A stretch of DNA of 61,668 nt, from positions 1 through 61,668 of the forward strand of contig NZ_JAKNRW010000031.1 in assembly GCF_023072615.1 (NCBI RefSeq), given 5' to 3'. The position numbers were made by a program, and so were the translations under genes. Origin of the DNA: Pseudomonas violetae (GTDB lineage: Bacteria > Pseudomonadota > Gammaproteobacteria > Pseudomonadales > Pseudomonadaceae). How positions within the stretch are numbered: the stretch's first letter is position 1; each line of letters begins with the position of its first letter. Below are positions 7,698 to 16,886 of this stretch, in pieces. Below the pieces are notes generated by a model, which did no database searches, had not been told where the DNA came from, and worked only from the letters and a program-made list of their open reading frames with translations.

Positions 7698-8996
7698 TTA
7701 ATGCAGTTTCAGGCGCGGCTCGGTCCCGCGGCCGATCTTGCTGCCCAGCATCAGCATCGCAGTACGAAACGCGCCATACAGCGCCATCTGGTGCATGCGA
7801 TACAGCGACACATAGAACATCCGCGCGAGCCAGCCTTCCAGCATTACGCTACCTGTCAGGTTGCCCATTAAGTTACCCACAGCCGAAAACCGCGACAGCG
7901 AGATCAGCGAGCCGTAGTCGGTGTACTTGTACGCCGGCAAGGCCTTGCCTTCGATCCGTAGCTTCAGTGACTTGGCCAGCAAGGACGCCTGCTGATGCGC
8001 TGCCTGGGCCCGTGGCGGCACATTGCGATCGGTGCCCGGTTGCGGGCAGGCGGCGCAGTCACCGAAGGCGAAGATATTTTCGTCGCGGGTGGTCTGCAGC
8101 GTCGGCAGTACCTGCAGTTGATTGATACGGTTGGTTTCCAGGCCATCGATGTCCTTGAGGAAACCTGGCGCGCGAATCCCGGCGGCCCAGACTTTCAGGC
8201 TGGCGTTGATCACCTTGCCATCGGCGGTGATCAGGCTGTCGGCCGTTACTTCGCTCACGGCCGCATTGGTCATGACGTTGACCCCCAGTTTCTCCAGGGT
8301 CTTATGCACAGGCCCGCCAATACGCTCTGGCAGGGCTGGCAAGACTCGTGGCCCGGCTTCGATCAGGGTGATGTGCATGTTTTCCGGTTTGATCCGGTCA
8401 AGGCCGTAAGCCGCCAGCTCATGGGCGGCGTTGTGCAGCTCTGCCGCCAGCTCGACCCCAGTGGCACCGGCGCCGACGATGGCCACGCTGATCTGCTCGA
8501 CTTTGTCAGTCTGCCCGGCATGGGCTCGCAGGTAGTGATTAAGCAGTTGCTGGTGAAACCGCTCGGCCTGTTTGCGGGTGTCAAGGAACAGGCAATGCTG
8601 CGCCGCGCCCTCAGTGCCGAAATCGTTGGTGGTGCTGCCGACCGCGATCACCAGCGAGTCGTAACCCAGTTCCCGTGCCGGCACCAGTTCGATGCCGGCT
8701 TCGTCGTAAGTGGCTGCCAGCTGGATTTTCTGCTGGGCGCGATCGAGCCCGCTCATGCGCCCCAGCTGGAACTCGAAGTGGTTCCATTTCGCCTGGGCAA
8801 CATAGTTGAGTTCGTCTTCGGAGGAGTTCAGGGAGCCGGCTGCCACTTCATGCAGCAAAGGTTTCCAGATGTGGGTCAGGTTCGCATCCACCAGCATCAC
8901 ACTGGCCGTGCCGCGCTTGCCCAAAGTCTTACCCAGACGGGTAGCCAACTCCAGGCCGCCGGCGCCGCCGCCAACGATGACAATACGATGAGTCAT
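7698..8996 (-). CDS. ndh: Type II NADH:quinone oxidoreductase (NDH-2)
   Basis: 432 aa. The N-terminal FAD dinucleotide fold is IVIVGGGAGGLELATRLG (residues 4-21) and the NAD(P)H fold is VAIVGAGATGVELAAEL near the middle. A C-terminal hydrophobic/amphipathic stretch fits monotopic membrane attachment. The enzyme passes electrons from NADH to quinone without pumping protons. The start MTHRIVIVGGG gives the family N-terminus. The small DUF3094 gene lies upstream on the same strand and may share its transcript. Confidence 0.93.
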   Translation of the reverse strand: MTHRIVIVGGGAGGLELATRLGKTLGKRGTASVMLVDANLTHIWKPLLHEVAAGSLNSSEDELNYVAQAKWNHFEFQLGRMSGLDRAQQKIQLAATYDEAGIELVPARELGYDSLVIAVGSTTNDFGTEGAAQHCLFLDTRKQAERFHQQLLNHYLRAHAGQTDKVEQISVAIVGAGATGVELAAELHNAAHELAAYGLDRIKPENMHITLIEAGPRVLPALPERIGGPVHKTLEKLGVNVMTNAAVSEVTADSLITADGKVINASLKVWAAGIRAPGFLKDIDGLETNRINQLQVLPTLQTTRDENIFAFGDCAACPQPGTDRNVPPRAQAAHQQASLLAKSLKLRIEGKALPAYKYTDYGSLISLSRFSAVGNLMGNLTGSVMLEGWLARMFYVSLYRMHQMALYGAFRTAMLMLGSKIGRGTEPRLKLH

Positions 8997-9056
8997 GGGG
9001 ATATCTCGCAAGGCTAAAAGAAATCGGTGCAGTGACCCTCGCGAGCGCAACGCGGC

Positions 9057-9230
9057 TCATAGCGTCAGGTAACTGATAAATCGGCTCAACAGGCCCAAAC
9101 CAATGGTCACTGCCAACACCAGCACCAGGAGCATCCACGGCCGGAATGGCCGGCGCTCGACTCGATGCTGGGACAACTGCAGGTACTCTTCGACATGCTT
9201 TTGGTCGTCGGGGTTCAGGCGGCTGGTCAT
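9057..9230 (-). CDS. Small DUF3094 membrane protein
   Basis: 57 aa, beginning MTSRLNPDDQKHVEEYLQ. A charged N-terminal half is followed by one predicted membrane helix (about residues 32-50, WMLLVLVLAVTIGLGLL). It matches the DUF3094 family as I know it from Pseudomonas, next to ndh; the function is unknown. ATG start with the stop 60 bp before ndh. Small inner-membrane proteins beside dehydrogenases sometimes act as partners, but that is only inference. Confidence 0.8.
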   Translation of the reverse strand: MTSRLNPDDQKHVEEYLQLSQHRVERRPFRPWMLLVLVLAVTIGLGLLSRFISYLTL

Positions 9231-9324
9231 AAAGCCCTCGTCAGATAGACGTTGCTGAATGTATGAAAGCTACAGGCTGATTCAATAAAGGTTGCACGGA
9301 GCATAGCCCATACGGGCCGGCGAC

Positions 9325-9951
9325 TCACAGGCTGATGCCGACATCGAAGACGATGCTGCGACCCAAGTTACTGCGCAGGAAATCCGGAGCATCCGGATGG
9401 GCGAACAGCACCCGGGCGAAGGTCGGCCCCACCAGCGATAACGAGCGCCAGCCCTGGCGCAGGTATTCGGTTGGGGGTGGGAAATGGCTGTTGAGGTCCA
9501 GTACTTCGCGCTTGAGGCTGGCGAAGGCGATGATGTCGAGCTCCCCAAGGTCCATGCCACGTTCTTTGTAATTGTGCGCTTTCTTGCGCAAGGTTGGCGC
9601 GAGCCTGAGCAGGAATTCGTTGGCCGGAATGCGCTTGGGTTTCGCCTCCCGACGCACCAGCGAACTCAGGGAAAAAGCACTGCGCCGGCGCTGCAATTCA
9701 TCGCGCCACTCGTCGTTGAGGCGCCGACCTTCGTCCAATACAAAGAACACCTCGAAACTGGCGTCTCGAAACAGCACGTCAGGTGGCTCACCGGCAGGCG
9801 CAAATTCGTCCACTCGGTAGGGAATGTTTAGCCCTTGCAGCAGGCGCTGGCACACCCAACGCTCGCGCTCCCATTTGCGGGCATTGGACAGGAATGTGTT
9901 GGCTTGCTCGGCCGCGATGGTCAGCAGGCGTAAGTAATCAGAGTCATCCAT
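9325..9951 (-). CDS. DUF1780 protein
   Basis: 208 aa starting MDDSDYLRLLTIAAEQ. Soluble, no signal peptide. Contains RKWERERWVCQRLLQGLNI and an acidic/aromatic core (DVLFRDASFEVFFVLDEGRRLNDEWRDEL) characteristic of DUF1780. The spacing of Asp/Glu/Lys residues is reminiscent of restriction-endonuclease-like folds, but no activity can be assigned. Transcribed away from the benzoate transporter. Confidence 0.75.
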   Translation of the reverse strand: MDDSDYLRLLTIAAEQANTFLSNARKWERERWVCQRLLQGLNIPYRVDEFAPAGEPPDVLFRDASFEVFFVLDEGRRLNDEWRDELQRRRSAFSLSSLVRREAKPKRIPANEFLLRLAPTLRKKAHNYKERGMDLGELDIIAFASLKREVLDLNSHFPPPTEYLRQGWRSLSLVGPTFARVLFAHPDAPDFLRSNLGRSIVFDVGISL

Positions 9952-10156
9952 AGGCCCAAGCTTAGCGTTCAAATGCGCAGGCAAAGAAGACAATTTGTCC
10001 CACAAGGGCAAAGGTCATCGGCAAAACAGCCTCCTCTCGCGTCCGATCCAGGGGCTGCACAAAACGGATAGCGATCTGCGCGTAGCGGATATTTCCCCGC
10101 GTCCGGCGGCTTTACCCTCGGCTTTACGGGACGTTAGCCGCTTTTGCGCCGTTCTG

Positions 10157-10174
10157 AAATAACAACAACAAGAG
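10157..10174 (+). promoter_or_regulatory. A-rich (CA) Hfq/Crc motif before the AAHS transporter
   Basis: AAATAACAACAACAAGAG overlaps the ribosome binding region, ending 9 nt before the ATG at 10184. AANAANAA repeats at this position are the known recognition element for Hfq-Crc translational repression in Pseudomonas (amiE type). Confidence 0.75.
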
Positions 10175-10183
10175 AAAAACGCC

Positions 10184-11548
10184 ATGCGCAAAATTGACGT
10201 ACATGAGGTTATCGACAACGCACGATTCAATCGCTTCCACTGGATGGTGCTGTTCTGGTGTGCCCTGATCATCATCTTCGACGGTTACGATTTGGTGATC
10301 TACGGCGTGGTGCTGCCAATGCTGATGAAAGAGTGGGGGCTGACTCCCTTGCAGGCTGGAGCACTGGGCAGTTACGCATTGTTCGGGATGATGTTCGGTG
10401 CGCTGTTTTTCGGTCCGCTGTCGGACCGGATCGGCCGCAAGAAAGCCATTACCATCTGCGTGATGCTCTTCAGCGGTTTTACCGTGCTCAACGGGTTCGC
10501 CCGTAACCCCACCGAGTTCGGCTTGTGCCGCTTCATCGCCGGCCTGGGCATCGGCGGGGTAATGCCCAACGTTGTGGCGCTGATGAACGAGTACGCGCCA
10601 AAGAAAATTCGTAGCACCCTGGTGGCGATCATGTTCAGCGGTTACTCCGTGGGGGGCATGCTTTCGGCGGGGCTGGGTATCGTGCTGATCCCGAGCTTCG
10701 GTTGGCAGTCGGTGTTTTACGTCGCGGTGCTGCCGTTGCTGCTATTGCCGCTGATCATGTACTTCCTGCCCGAGTCGGTGGGTTTCATGTTGCGCCAGGG
10801 ACGCAATGAAGAAGCACGCAACATTCTTCAGCGGGTCGATCCGGCGTACGTAGCACAAACCGGCGATCAACTCGACATGAGCGAGGTTAAGGGCACCGGC
10901 ACTCCGGTGTTGCAATTGTTTAGCGAGGGACGAGCACTGCGTACGCTGATGCTGTGGCTGGCATTCTTCTGCTGCCTGCTGATGGTCTACGCCTTGAGTT
11001 CGTGGCTGCCGAAACTGATGGCCAACGCCGGCTACAGCCTGGGATCGAGCCTGTCTTTCCTGCTGGTGCTCAACTTCGGGGCGATTTTCGGCGCGGTCGG
11101 TGGCGGCGTGCTGGGTGATAAATTGAACCTGCCTCGGGTCTTGGCGGTGTTCTTCGCCATGGCGGCCGTATCAATCACCTTGCTTGGCTTCAACAGCCCG
11201 ATGCCCCTGTTGTACCTGTTGATAGCCATCGCCGGTGCAACCACCATCGGTTCGCAGATTCTGTTGTACGCCTGTGCTGCGCAGTTCTACTCGATGACCA
11301 TTCGTTCCACCGGGCTGGGCTGGGCCTCGGGTATCGGACGCAACGGCGCAATCGTAGGTCCGCTGCTGGGTGGTGCCTTGCTCGGTATCAACCTGCCGCT
11401 GCAACTCAACTTCATGGCTTTTGCCTTGCCCGGTGCGGTGGCGGCGATTGCCATGACTGTGTTTGCCATCAGCAGTCAGCGTTGTGCCAGACAAGCACAG
11501 TCTAAGTGCGACGATTCGCCCGCAGGGGCCGTCGGCGAAGTGTCATGA
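10184..11548 (+). CDS. MFS aromatic acid:H+ symporter (AAHS family, BenK-like)
   Basis: 454 aa, 12 predicted membrane helices. N-terminus MRKIDVHEVIDNARFNRFHW and FDGYDLVIYGVVLPMLMKEWGL are the AAHS signature (the Asp in DGYD is needed for benzoate/4-hydroxybenzoate transport in relatives). The MFS loop motif GPLSDRIGRKKA follows helix 2. Likely imports benzoate or a related aromatic acid. It overlaps benE by 4 nt (ATGA), and an A-rich Hfq/Crc motif covers its ribosome binding site. The substrate is inferred from neighbours; PcaK- or VanK-like specificity is possible. Confidence 0.85.
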   Translation: MRKIDVHEVIDNARFNRFHWMVLFWCALIIIFDGYDLVIYGVVLPMLMKEWGLTPLQAGALGSYALFGMMFGALFFGPLSDRIGRKKAITICVMLFSGFTVLNGFARNPTEFGLCRFIAGLGIGGVMPNVVALMNEYAPKKIRSTLVAIMFSGYSVGGMLSAGLGIVLIPSFGWQSVFYVAVLPLLLLPLIMYFLPESVGFMLRQGRNEEARNILQRVDPAYVAQTGDQLDMSEVKGTGTPVLQLFSEGRALRTLMLWLAFFCCLLMVYALSSWLPKLMANAGYSLGSSLSFLLVLNFGAIFGAVGGGVLGDKLNLPRVLAVFFAMAAVSITLLGFNSPMPLLYLLIAIAGATTIGSQILLYACAAQFYSMTIRSTGLGWASGIGRNGAIVGPLLGGALLGINLPLQLNFMAFALPGAVAAIAMTVFAISSQRCARQAQSKCDDSPAGAVGEVS

Positions 11549-12750
11549 AATCCTGGCTGCAGGACTTCTCCCTGTCGGCCGCCGTCGCTGGTTTTATCGC
11601 GACGGTTATTTCTTATGCGGGCCCGCTGGTGATTATTTTCCAGGCCGCCGACACCGCACAGCTATCGCGGGAAGTGCTGTCTTCGTGGGTCTGGGCGATT
11701 TCCATCGGCAGTGCCGTGCTGGGGATCGGCTTGAGCCTGCGTTACCGCGTGCCGGTGATCATTGCGTGGTCGGCGCCGGGTTCGGCGTTGTTGGTAGCGC
11801 TGTTGCCGGGTATCTCGATGCCAGAGGCGGTGGGTGCGTATCTGGTTAGCAGCCTCATTATTTTTCTGGTTGGGGTGTCGGGGGCGTTTGACCGGATCAT
11901 CAGCAAACTGCCTGCGGCCATTGCTGCGGCGATGCTGGCGGGGATTTTGTTCAGCTTCGGCACCGGGCTATTCGTCTCGTTGCAGGGCAAGCCGTTGCTG
12001 GTGCTAGCGATGTTCTTCACCTACCTGATCTGCAAGCGGCTGATGCCGCGTTATGCGGTGTTGATGGTGCTGCTGGTGGGCTGCTCGATAGCCTTTGTCG
12101 CCGGCGATCTGCGCAGCGAAGCGTTGGTGATTGGCTTGGCGACCCCGGTGTGGATAACGCCCGAGTTTACTCTGAGCGCGACCCTGAACATTGCCTTGCC
12201 CCTGGTGATGGTGGCTTTGACTGGCCAATTCGTGCCCGGCATGGCGGTCTTGCGCGCCAGTGGGTACCCGACGCCAGCCGGCCCGATCATCGCCAGTAGC
12301 GCATTGGGCACGGCGCTGTTGGCACCGTTCGGTTGTCACGGGCTGAATCTGGCGGCGATCACCGCGGCCATCTGTACCGGTCGCGACGCCCATGAGAATC
12401 CGCACAAGCGCTATGTGGCCGGAGTTGTCGGCGGGCTCTGTTACCTGGTGCTCGGGACCTTCGGTGCCACCCTGGTTTCGTTGTTCTCGGCGTTTCCCAA
12501 AGAACTGATTGCGGCGCTCGCAGGGTTGGCGTTGTTCGCTGCGATTGCCGGAGCTTTGGCGGGCGCAATGGCAGTGCCGGGTGATCGTGAAGCGGCGTTA
12601 GTCACCTTTCTCTCCACCGCTTCGGGTATGTCGCTGTTCGGATTATCTGCGGCATTTTGGGGCCTGATTTTCGGCATGGCCACCCACGTTTTGTTAAACG
12701 CCCGCCGCGAAAGCGCGGCGGCCGAAGTACTCCCAACTGTCGATCAATAA
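11545..12750 (+). CDS. benE: Benzoate/H+ symporter BenE
   Basis: 401 aa with about 12 membrane helices of the BenE/xanthine-uracil-like fold, starting MKSWLQDFSLSAAVAGFIATVISYAGPLVIIFQA. The Pro/Gly-rich half-helix segments AWSAPGSALL and FGCHGLNLAAITAAICTG are typical of BenE. The ATG overlaps the stop of the upstream symporter; an upstream in-frame ATG lies inside that gene and was rejected. Second of three transport genes in one operon. Confidence 0.88.
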   Translation: MKSWLQDFSLSAAVAGFIATVISYAGPLVIIFQAADTAQLSREVLSSWVWAISIGSAVLGIGLSLRYRVPVIIAWSAPGSALLVALLPGISMPEAVGAYLVSSLIIFLVGVSGAFDRIISKLPAAIAAAMLAGILFSFGTGLFVSLQGKPLLVLAMFFTYLICKRLMPRYAVLMVLLVGCSIAFVAGDLRSEALVIGLATPVWITPEFTLSATLNIALPLVMVALTGQFVPGMAVLRASGYPTPAGPIIASSALGTALLAPFGCHGLNLAAITAAICTGRDAHENPHKRYVAGVVGGLCYLVLGTFGATLVSLFSAFPKELIAALAGLALFAAIAGALAGAMAVPGDREAALVTFLSTASGMSLFGLSAAFWGLIFGMATHVLLNARRESAAAEVLPTVDQ

Positions 12751-12764
12751 AAACAAGAGAAAAG
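12746..12764 (+). promoter_or_regulatory. A-rich Hfq/Crc motif before the OprD porin
   Basis: AATAAAAACAAGAGAAAAG spans the benE stop and the ribosome binding region of the porin (ATG at 12768). Same AANAANAA character as the motif at 10157, so the porin may be repressed independently. Confidence 0.6.
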
Positions 12765-12767
12765 ACA

Positions 12768-14036
12768 ATGAAACAGATTTTCCCAACAACCGGTTCGGTG
12801 TTGTCCATGGCGCTTGTCTCGAGTTTCTCCTCCGGTGTGGTGGCGGACGAGGGTGGCTTTATCGAAGACACCACTGCCACTTTGCAAGCGCGCAATTACT
12901 ACTTCAGCCGGGATTTCTCCGATATTGTCGGGGCAAACCAGCAATCGAAGGCTGAAGAGTGGGCGCAGGGCTTCATTCTCAACGTCAAATCGGGTTATAC
13001 CCAGGGGCCCGTGGGGTTTGGCGTGGACGTGATTGGTCTGCTCGGCCTCAAGCTCGACAGCAGTCCCGACCGGGTCAATACCGGGTTGCTGCCGGTCAAA
13101 GATGATGGGCGCGCGGCGAGCGAATACAGCCGACTCGAAGCGGCCTTGAAGGTGCGCTACTCGAAAACCGAGCTCAAAGTGGGCGAGTTGCAACCTAATC
13201 TGCCGGTGCTGGCGTTCAGTGATATCCGCCTGCTGCCGCCCAGCTATCAGGGTGCCAGCATCAGTTCAAATGAGATCAACGGCCTGACGTTGCAGGGCGG
13301 TCACTTGAATACGACCAGCCTGCGCAATGAGGCTGGCGACGAAAAAATGCAGGCCATGCTGGGCCATGTGCCGCAGCGTCAGGTCAGCAGTGACGGCTTC
13401 AATTTCGCTGGCGCCGATTACGCCTTCAACGAAAAACGCAGTTCGGTCAGTGCCTGGTTCGGGCAGTTGGAGGATATCTACAACCAGCGTTTCCTCGGCC
13501 TCAAACACAGTCAGCCCATGGGCGACTGGATTCTGGGTGCCAACGTTGGCTATTACGACTCACGCGAAGATGGCAGAAAACTGCTGGGTAACATCGACAA
13601 CCAGGCGTTCTTTTCCCTGCTGTCGGCCAAGCGAGGCGGTCATACGTTCTATGTCGGTTATCAGGGGATGTTCGGTGACAGCGCATTTCCACGGGTATTT
13701 GCCAATATATCGCCACTGGGCAACGAGGTGCCGACCTACGAGTTCGCCTCTACCGACGAACGCTCGTGGCAAGCGCGTTATGACTACGACTTCGCCGCTT
13801 TGGGCCTGCCGGGTTTGACCAGTACCGTGCGTTACATTTCCGGCAATAACGTCGACACCGGGAAAGGGTTCGAGGGCAGGGACCGCGAGCGTGATCTTGA
13901 CCTGGGGTATGTGGTGCAGAGTGGTAGCGTCAAAGGCCTTGGGGTTCGTGTGCGCAATGTGATGGCGCGCTCAAACTACCGCAGTGATATTGATGAGAAT
14001 CGTCTCATCCTCAGCTACACGTGGACCTTGCTGTGA
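12768..14036 (+). CDS. OprD-family outer membrane porin (BenF-like)
   Basis: 422 aa with a signal peptide (cleavage expected after GVVA, about residue 26) followed by DEGGFIEDTTATLQARNYYFSRDF, the OprD-family mature N-terminus. Alternating polar/aromatic strands and a terminal aromatic strand (RLILSYTWTLL) fit an 18-strand barrel. The position after two benzoate-type importers suggests aromatic carboxylate uptake through the outer membrane. The name BenF is inferred from context. Confidence 0.85.
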   Translation: MKQIFPTTGSVLSMALVSSFSSGVVADEGGFIEDTTATLQARNYYFSRDFSDIVGANQQSKAEEWAQGFILNVKSGYTQGPVGFGVDVIGLLGLKLDSSPDRVNTGLLPVKDDGRAASEYSRLEAALKVRYSKTELKVGELQPNLPVLAFSDIRLLPPSYQGASISSNEINGLTLQGGHLNTTSLRNEAGDEKMQAMLGHVPQRQVSSDGFNFAGADYAFNEKRSSVSAWFGQLEDIYNQRFLGLKHSQPMGDWILGANVGYYDSREDGRKLLGNIDNQAFFSLLSAKRGGHTFYVGYQGMFGDSAFPRVFANISPLGNEVPTYEFASTDERSWQARYDYDFAALGLPGLTSTVRYISGNNVDTGKGFEGRDRERDLDLGYVVQSGSVKGLGVRVRNVMARSNYRSDIDENRLILSYTWTLL

Positions 14037-14043
14037 TGGTTGA

Positions 14044-14280
14044 TCATAGGTCGCAATTGCCCATGACCTGATACGTGACGCGTTGGGTCTGCCCTTGATG
14101 ATCGATGTAGACCATGGTGGCCGGTACGACGTCGCAGCCGGTCGGGGTGTCGCTGACGGAGACTACCTTAGCGATGTCCAGCGGATGCGCCGGGTCGTAG
14201 GGAGTGGCGGCGGGTTCATTGGTAGCCGCCATGGTGGAGCTGGCGACCAGGGTAAAGAGCAGGGCGGTGAGGGTTTTCAT
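14044..14280 (-). CDS. Small exported DUF2790 protein
   Basis: 78 aa with signal peptide MKTLTALLFTLVASSTMAA, then a short domain HPLDIAKVVSVSD...CDVVPATMVYIDHQGQTQRVTYQVMG with two Cys, matching DUF2790, a Pseudomonas-specific periplasmic family of unknown function. A good ribosome binding site (GGAGAATT) precedes the ATG, supporting this start over one 17 codons upstream. Convergent with the porin. Confidence 0.8.
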   Translation of the reverse strand: MKTLTALLFTLVASSTMAATNEPAATPYDPAHPLDIAKVVSVSDTPTGCDVVPATMVYIDHQGQTQRVTYQVMGNCDL

Positions 14281-14467
14281 TTCAATTCTCCGGGTTGGTT
14301 CTGTTGTATGAATTTTAGTCTTTGCCACCATTGGATAAAGAGGGGCAGGGCCGATTCAGCGTTGCAGAAAACGTAACAATCGCTGGTATTTACTTCGATC
14401 GGTGCGGAGCAACAACCACGGTGTAGACTAAAAATCCTCCCGGTACAGAAATGGAGCAAGCACAGCC

Positions 14468-15157
14468 ATGATCGGCGCCGAGCTACTGTCAGCTGAATCC
14501 CTGACCATCGGATGGGTGATCTACGTTCCGATTCTGATCTGGGCCATTGCGCGCTCGCCATGGGTCGAACTGTTCAGCGATCGCCGCCGCCAGCACCTGT
14601 TGTTTGGCACCGTGTTCGCCCTGTTCATGCTCTGGCTGGTAAGAAGGGATTTTGATACGGGGGTGTCCTATCACTTTCTCGGCATGACCGCAGTGACCCT
14701 GCTGCTCGACTGGCCACTGGCAATAGTCGGCGGGTTTGTCGCGCAAGCGGGATTGGTCATGCTCGGGCGGCAGGACTTGGTGGCGATGGGGGTTAACGGT
14801 GCTTTGCTGATTGCGTTGCCAGTGTTGATCACCGAGTGCTGCGCAATCCTGGTCGAGCGCACGCAACCGCGTAATCCCTTCGTCTACATATTCGTATCCG
14901 GATTTTTCGCCGCAGCGCTTTCGGCTTTGTTATGCCTGCTGTTGGCGCTCTGGTTGCTGTGGTTCGATGAGCGCTTTGTGATGCCATATTGGCTGGAGGA
15001 CTTCGTCGGTTACCTGTGGCTGATCATTTTCCCCGAAGCATTTATCAACGGCATGATCGTCAGCGCACTGGTGGTGTTCAGCCCCGAGTGGCTCGAAACT
15101 TTCAATCGCACGCGTTACCTCTCCGCGCCCTGGAAAGACGACGACCCCCGGTCTTGA
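14468..15157 (+). CDS. Integral membrane protein, ECF-transporter permease-like (CbiM-like)
   Basis: 229 aa, six to seven hydrophobic segments (WVIYVPILIWAIA, LLFGTVFALFMLWLV, MTAVTLLLDWPLAIVGGFV, GALLIALPVLITECCAIL, YIFVSGFFAAALSALLCLLLALWLLWF, FVGYLWLIIFPEAFINGMIVSALVVF). Conserved Pseudomonas homologues are usually called energy-coupling factor permeases. No A or T component is present here, so substrate and activity are unknown. Convergent with yacG. Confidence 0.6.
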   Translation: MIGAELLSAESLTIGWVIYVPILIWAIARSPWVELFSDRRRQHLLFGTVFALFMLWLVRRDFDTGVSYHFLGMTAVTLLLDWPLAIVGGFVAQAGLVMLGRQDLVAMGVNGALLIALPVLITECCAILVERTQPRNPFVYIFVSGFFAAALSALLCLLLALWLLWFDERFVMPYWLEDFVGYLWLIIFPEAFINGMIVSALVVFSPEWLETFNRTRYLSAPWKDDDPRS

Positions 15158-15195
15158 TTGTCGCCGGGGTGCCGACGTCTTGCGCAGGTCAGCCA

Positions 15196-15396
15196 TCAAT
15201 GACGCGGTTCAAAGTCCTCGCTGAACAAGTCGTCTTCGGCATCCGGGCTTACCGGAATCTTGTGTTCTTCCGACGCCCAGGCGCCCAGGTCAATCAGTTT
15301 GCAGCGATCCGAACAGAACGGCCGAAAGGTGCTTTCCGCGCTCCACTCGACGGGGGCGCCGCAGGTTGGGCAGGTGACGGTTGGGGTTTGGCTCAT
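15196..15396 (-). CDS. yacG: DNA gyrase inhibitor YacG, zinc protein
   Basis: 66 aa. Four-Cys zinc site CPTC (residues 9-12) and CSDRC (28-32), then DLGAWASEEHKIP, the YacG signature. In E. coli YacG binds GyrB and blocks DNA binding by gyrase. Last gene of pilB-pilC-pilD-coaE-yacG; its ATG overlaps the coaE stop by 4 nt. Confidence 0.93.
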   Translation of the reverse strand: MSQTPTVTCPTCGAPVEWSAESTFRPFCSDRCKLIDLGAWASEEHKIPVSPDAEDDLFSEDFEPRH

Positions 15397-16016
15397 GACT
15401 GGCCTCCACGCAATGTTAGGTAAAAGTGATGCAGGCGTTCGACCTCGCTGTGCAGCCAGGCGAGGTCGCGGTCGTTGACCACCACATCGTCGGCATGGCT
15501 CAAGCGGTCCTGGCGGCTGGACTGTGCCTTGAGGATCGCCTGGACCTGTTGTTCGCTGGTCTGGTCGCGTTGCAAAGTGCGTTCGATCTGTAGCTGCTCG
15601 GGCGCATCGATCACCAGCACCCGTTGGGTCATGGCGTATTGGCCGGACTCGATCAGCAATGGCGAAACCAGAATCGCGTAGGGCGATTGTGCCTTGGCCA
15701 GGTGCTCACTGATTTCCCTGGCGATCAGCGGATGCAGCAGCGCCTCGAGCCAGCGGCGCTCCTCGGGAACTTCGAAGATGAGTTTGCGCAACGCCGCGCG
15801 ATCCAGTTGTCCGTCGGCTTGCAGCGCGCCGATACCGAAGTGTTCGGCAATCTGTGCCAATGCCGGGCGGCCAGGTTCCACGACCCAGCGTGCCGCATGA
15901 TCGGCATCGATCACGTGCACGCCCAGGTCGATGAAGTGCTGGGCGGCCGCGCTTTTGCCGCTGCCAATGCCGCCGGTCAGGCCAAGAATCCAGGGTTTTT
16001 CCACAGGGGTATTCAT
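15393..16016 (-). CDS. coaE: Dephospho-CoA kinase
   Basis: 207 aa. P-loop GGIGSGKS (15-22), then HVIDADHAARWVVEPG and the CoaE lid region. Catalyses the last step of coenzyme A synthesis, phosphorylating dephospho-CoA. Start MNTPVEKPWILGL was chosen because it overlaps the pilD stop by 4 nt (ATGA) and places the P-loop correctly. The pantothenate genes panBCD are 15 kb away in the same window. Confidence 0.95.
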   Translation of the reverse strand: MNTPVEKPWILGLTGGIGSGKSAAAQHFIDLGVHVIDADHAARWVVEPGRPALAQIAEHFGIGALQADGQLDRAALRKLIFEVPEERRWLEALLHPLIAREISEHLAKAQSPYAILVSPLLIESGQYAMTQRVLVIDAPEQLQIERTLQRDQTSEQQVQAILKAQSSRQDRLSHADDVVVNDRDLAWLHSEVERLHHFYLTLRGGQS

Positions 16017-16885
16017 TTCAAACCGACAAACTGCCAATAGAAGTCGGTTATTTGACCACCCCAGAGCAAGGCAATCCAGCCGGCAATTGCCAGATAGGGC
16101 CCAAAGGGCATTGGCGTCGAGGTTTTTGCGTTGCGCAAGCGCAGCATGGCCACGCCGATGATGGCACCGACCAGGGAAGACAGCATGAGCGTCAGGGGCA
16201 GGATTTGCCAGCCACCCCAGGCGCCGAGCATCGCCAACAGCTTGAAATCACCGTGGCCCATGCCGTCCTTGCCGGTCACCAGCTTGAATACCCAGAATAC
16301 CGACCACAGCGCCAGGTAACCAGCGATCGCCCCCCACAGCGCTTCGTGGAGCGGTACGAACAGCTCAAAACTGTTGGCGATTAATCCCAGCCACATCAGC
16401 GGCAATACCAGGACATCCGGCAGCAATTGATGTTCGGCGTCGATCAGGCTCATGGCCAGCAGGCCCCAGGTCAGGAACAGCACCAGGCAGGCCGGCCAAC
16501 CGAAGCCAAAGTGCCAGGCGATGAAGCCTGATAACAGGCCACAGGCCAGTTCGGTCAACGGGTAGCGCTTGCTGATCGGCGCTGCGCAGCCAGAGCAGCG
16601 GCCTCGCAAAAATACGTAACTGATGACCGGGATGTTTTCCCACGCGCGGATCGAATGACCGCAGTGCGGACACTGTGAGTGAGGCAGCATCAGGTTGTAG
16701 GTGGGCAGTGGCGCAGGAGTGGGCTGGCCGAGTATGTCTTGCGCTTGCAGGCGCCATTCACGCTCGAGCATCTTGGGCAGCCGCCAGATCAGCACATTCA
16801 GGAAGCTGCCGACCAGTAAGCCCAGCACCAGGGCCAGGGCGACGAAGCCCAGTGGAGAGTGCTGCAGGATTTCATTCAAGGGCAT
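16013..16885 (-). CDS. pilD: Prepilin peptidase/N-methyltransferase PilD
   Basis: 290 aa, polytopic. The cytoplasmic zinc-binding loop has Cys72, Cys75, Cys97 and Cys100 (CPHC, CSGC). The aspartyl protease residues are Asp149 (SLIDAEHQ) and Asp213 (GHGDFK), at the same positions as in P. aeruginosa PilD. It cleaves type IV prepilins and type II secretion pseudopilins at Gly/Phe and N-methylates the new N-terminus. One nt separates it from pilC; the 4-nt overlap with coaE suggests coupling. Confidence 0.96.
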   Translation of the reverse strand: MPLNEILQHSPLGFVALALVLGLLVGSFLNVLIWRLPKMLEREWRLQAQDILGQPTPAPLPTYNLMLPHSQCPHCGHSIRAWENIPVISYVFLRGRCSGCAAPISKRYPLTELACGLLSGFIAWHFGFGWPACLVLFLTWGLLAMSLIDAEHQLLPDVLVLPLMWLGLIANSFELFVPLHEALWGAIAGYLALWSVFWVFKLVTGKDGMGHGDFKLLAMLGAWGGWQILPLTLMLSSLVGAIIGVAMLRLRNAKTSTPMPFGPYLAIAGWIALLWGGQITDFYWQFVGLK

Positions 16886-16886
16886 G

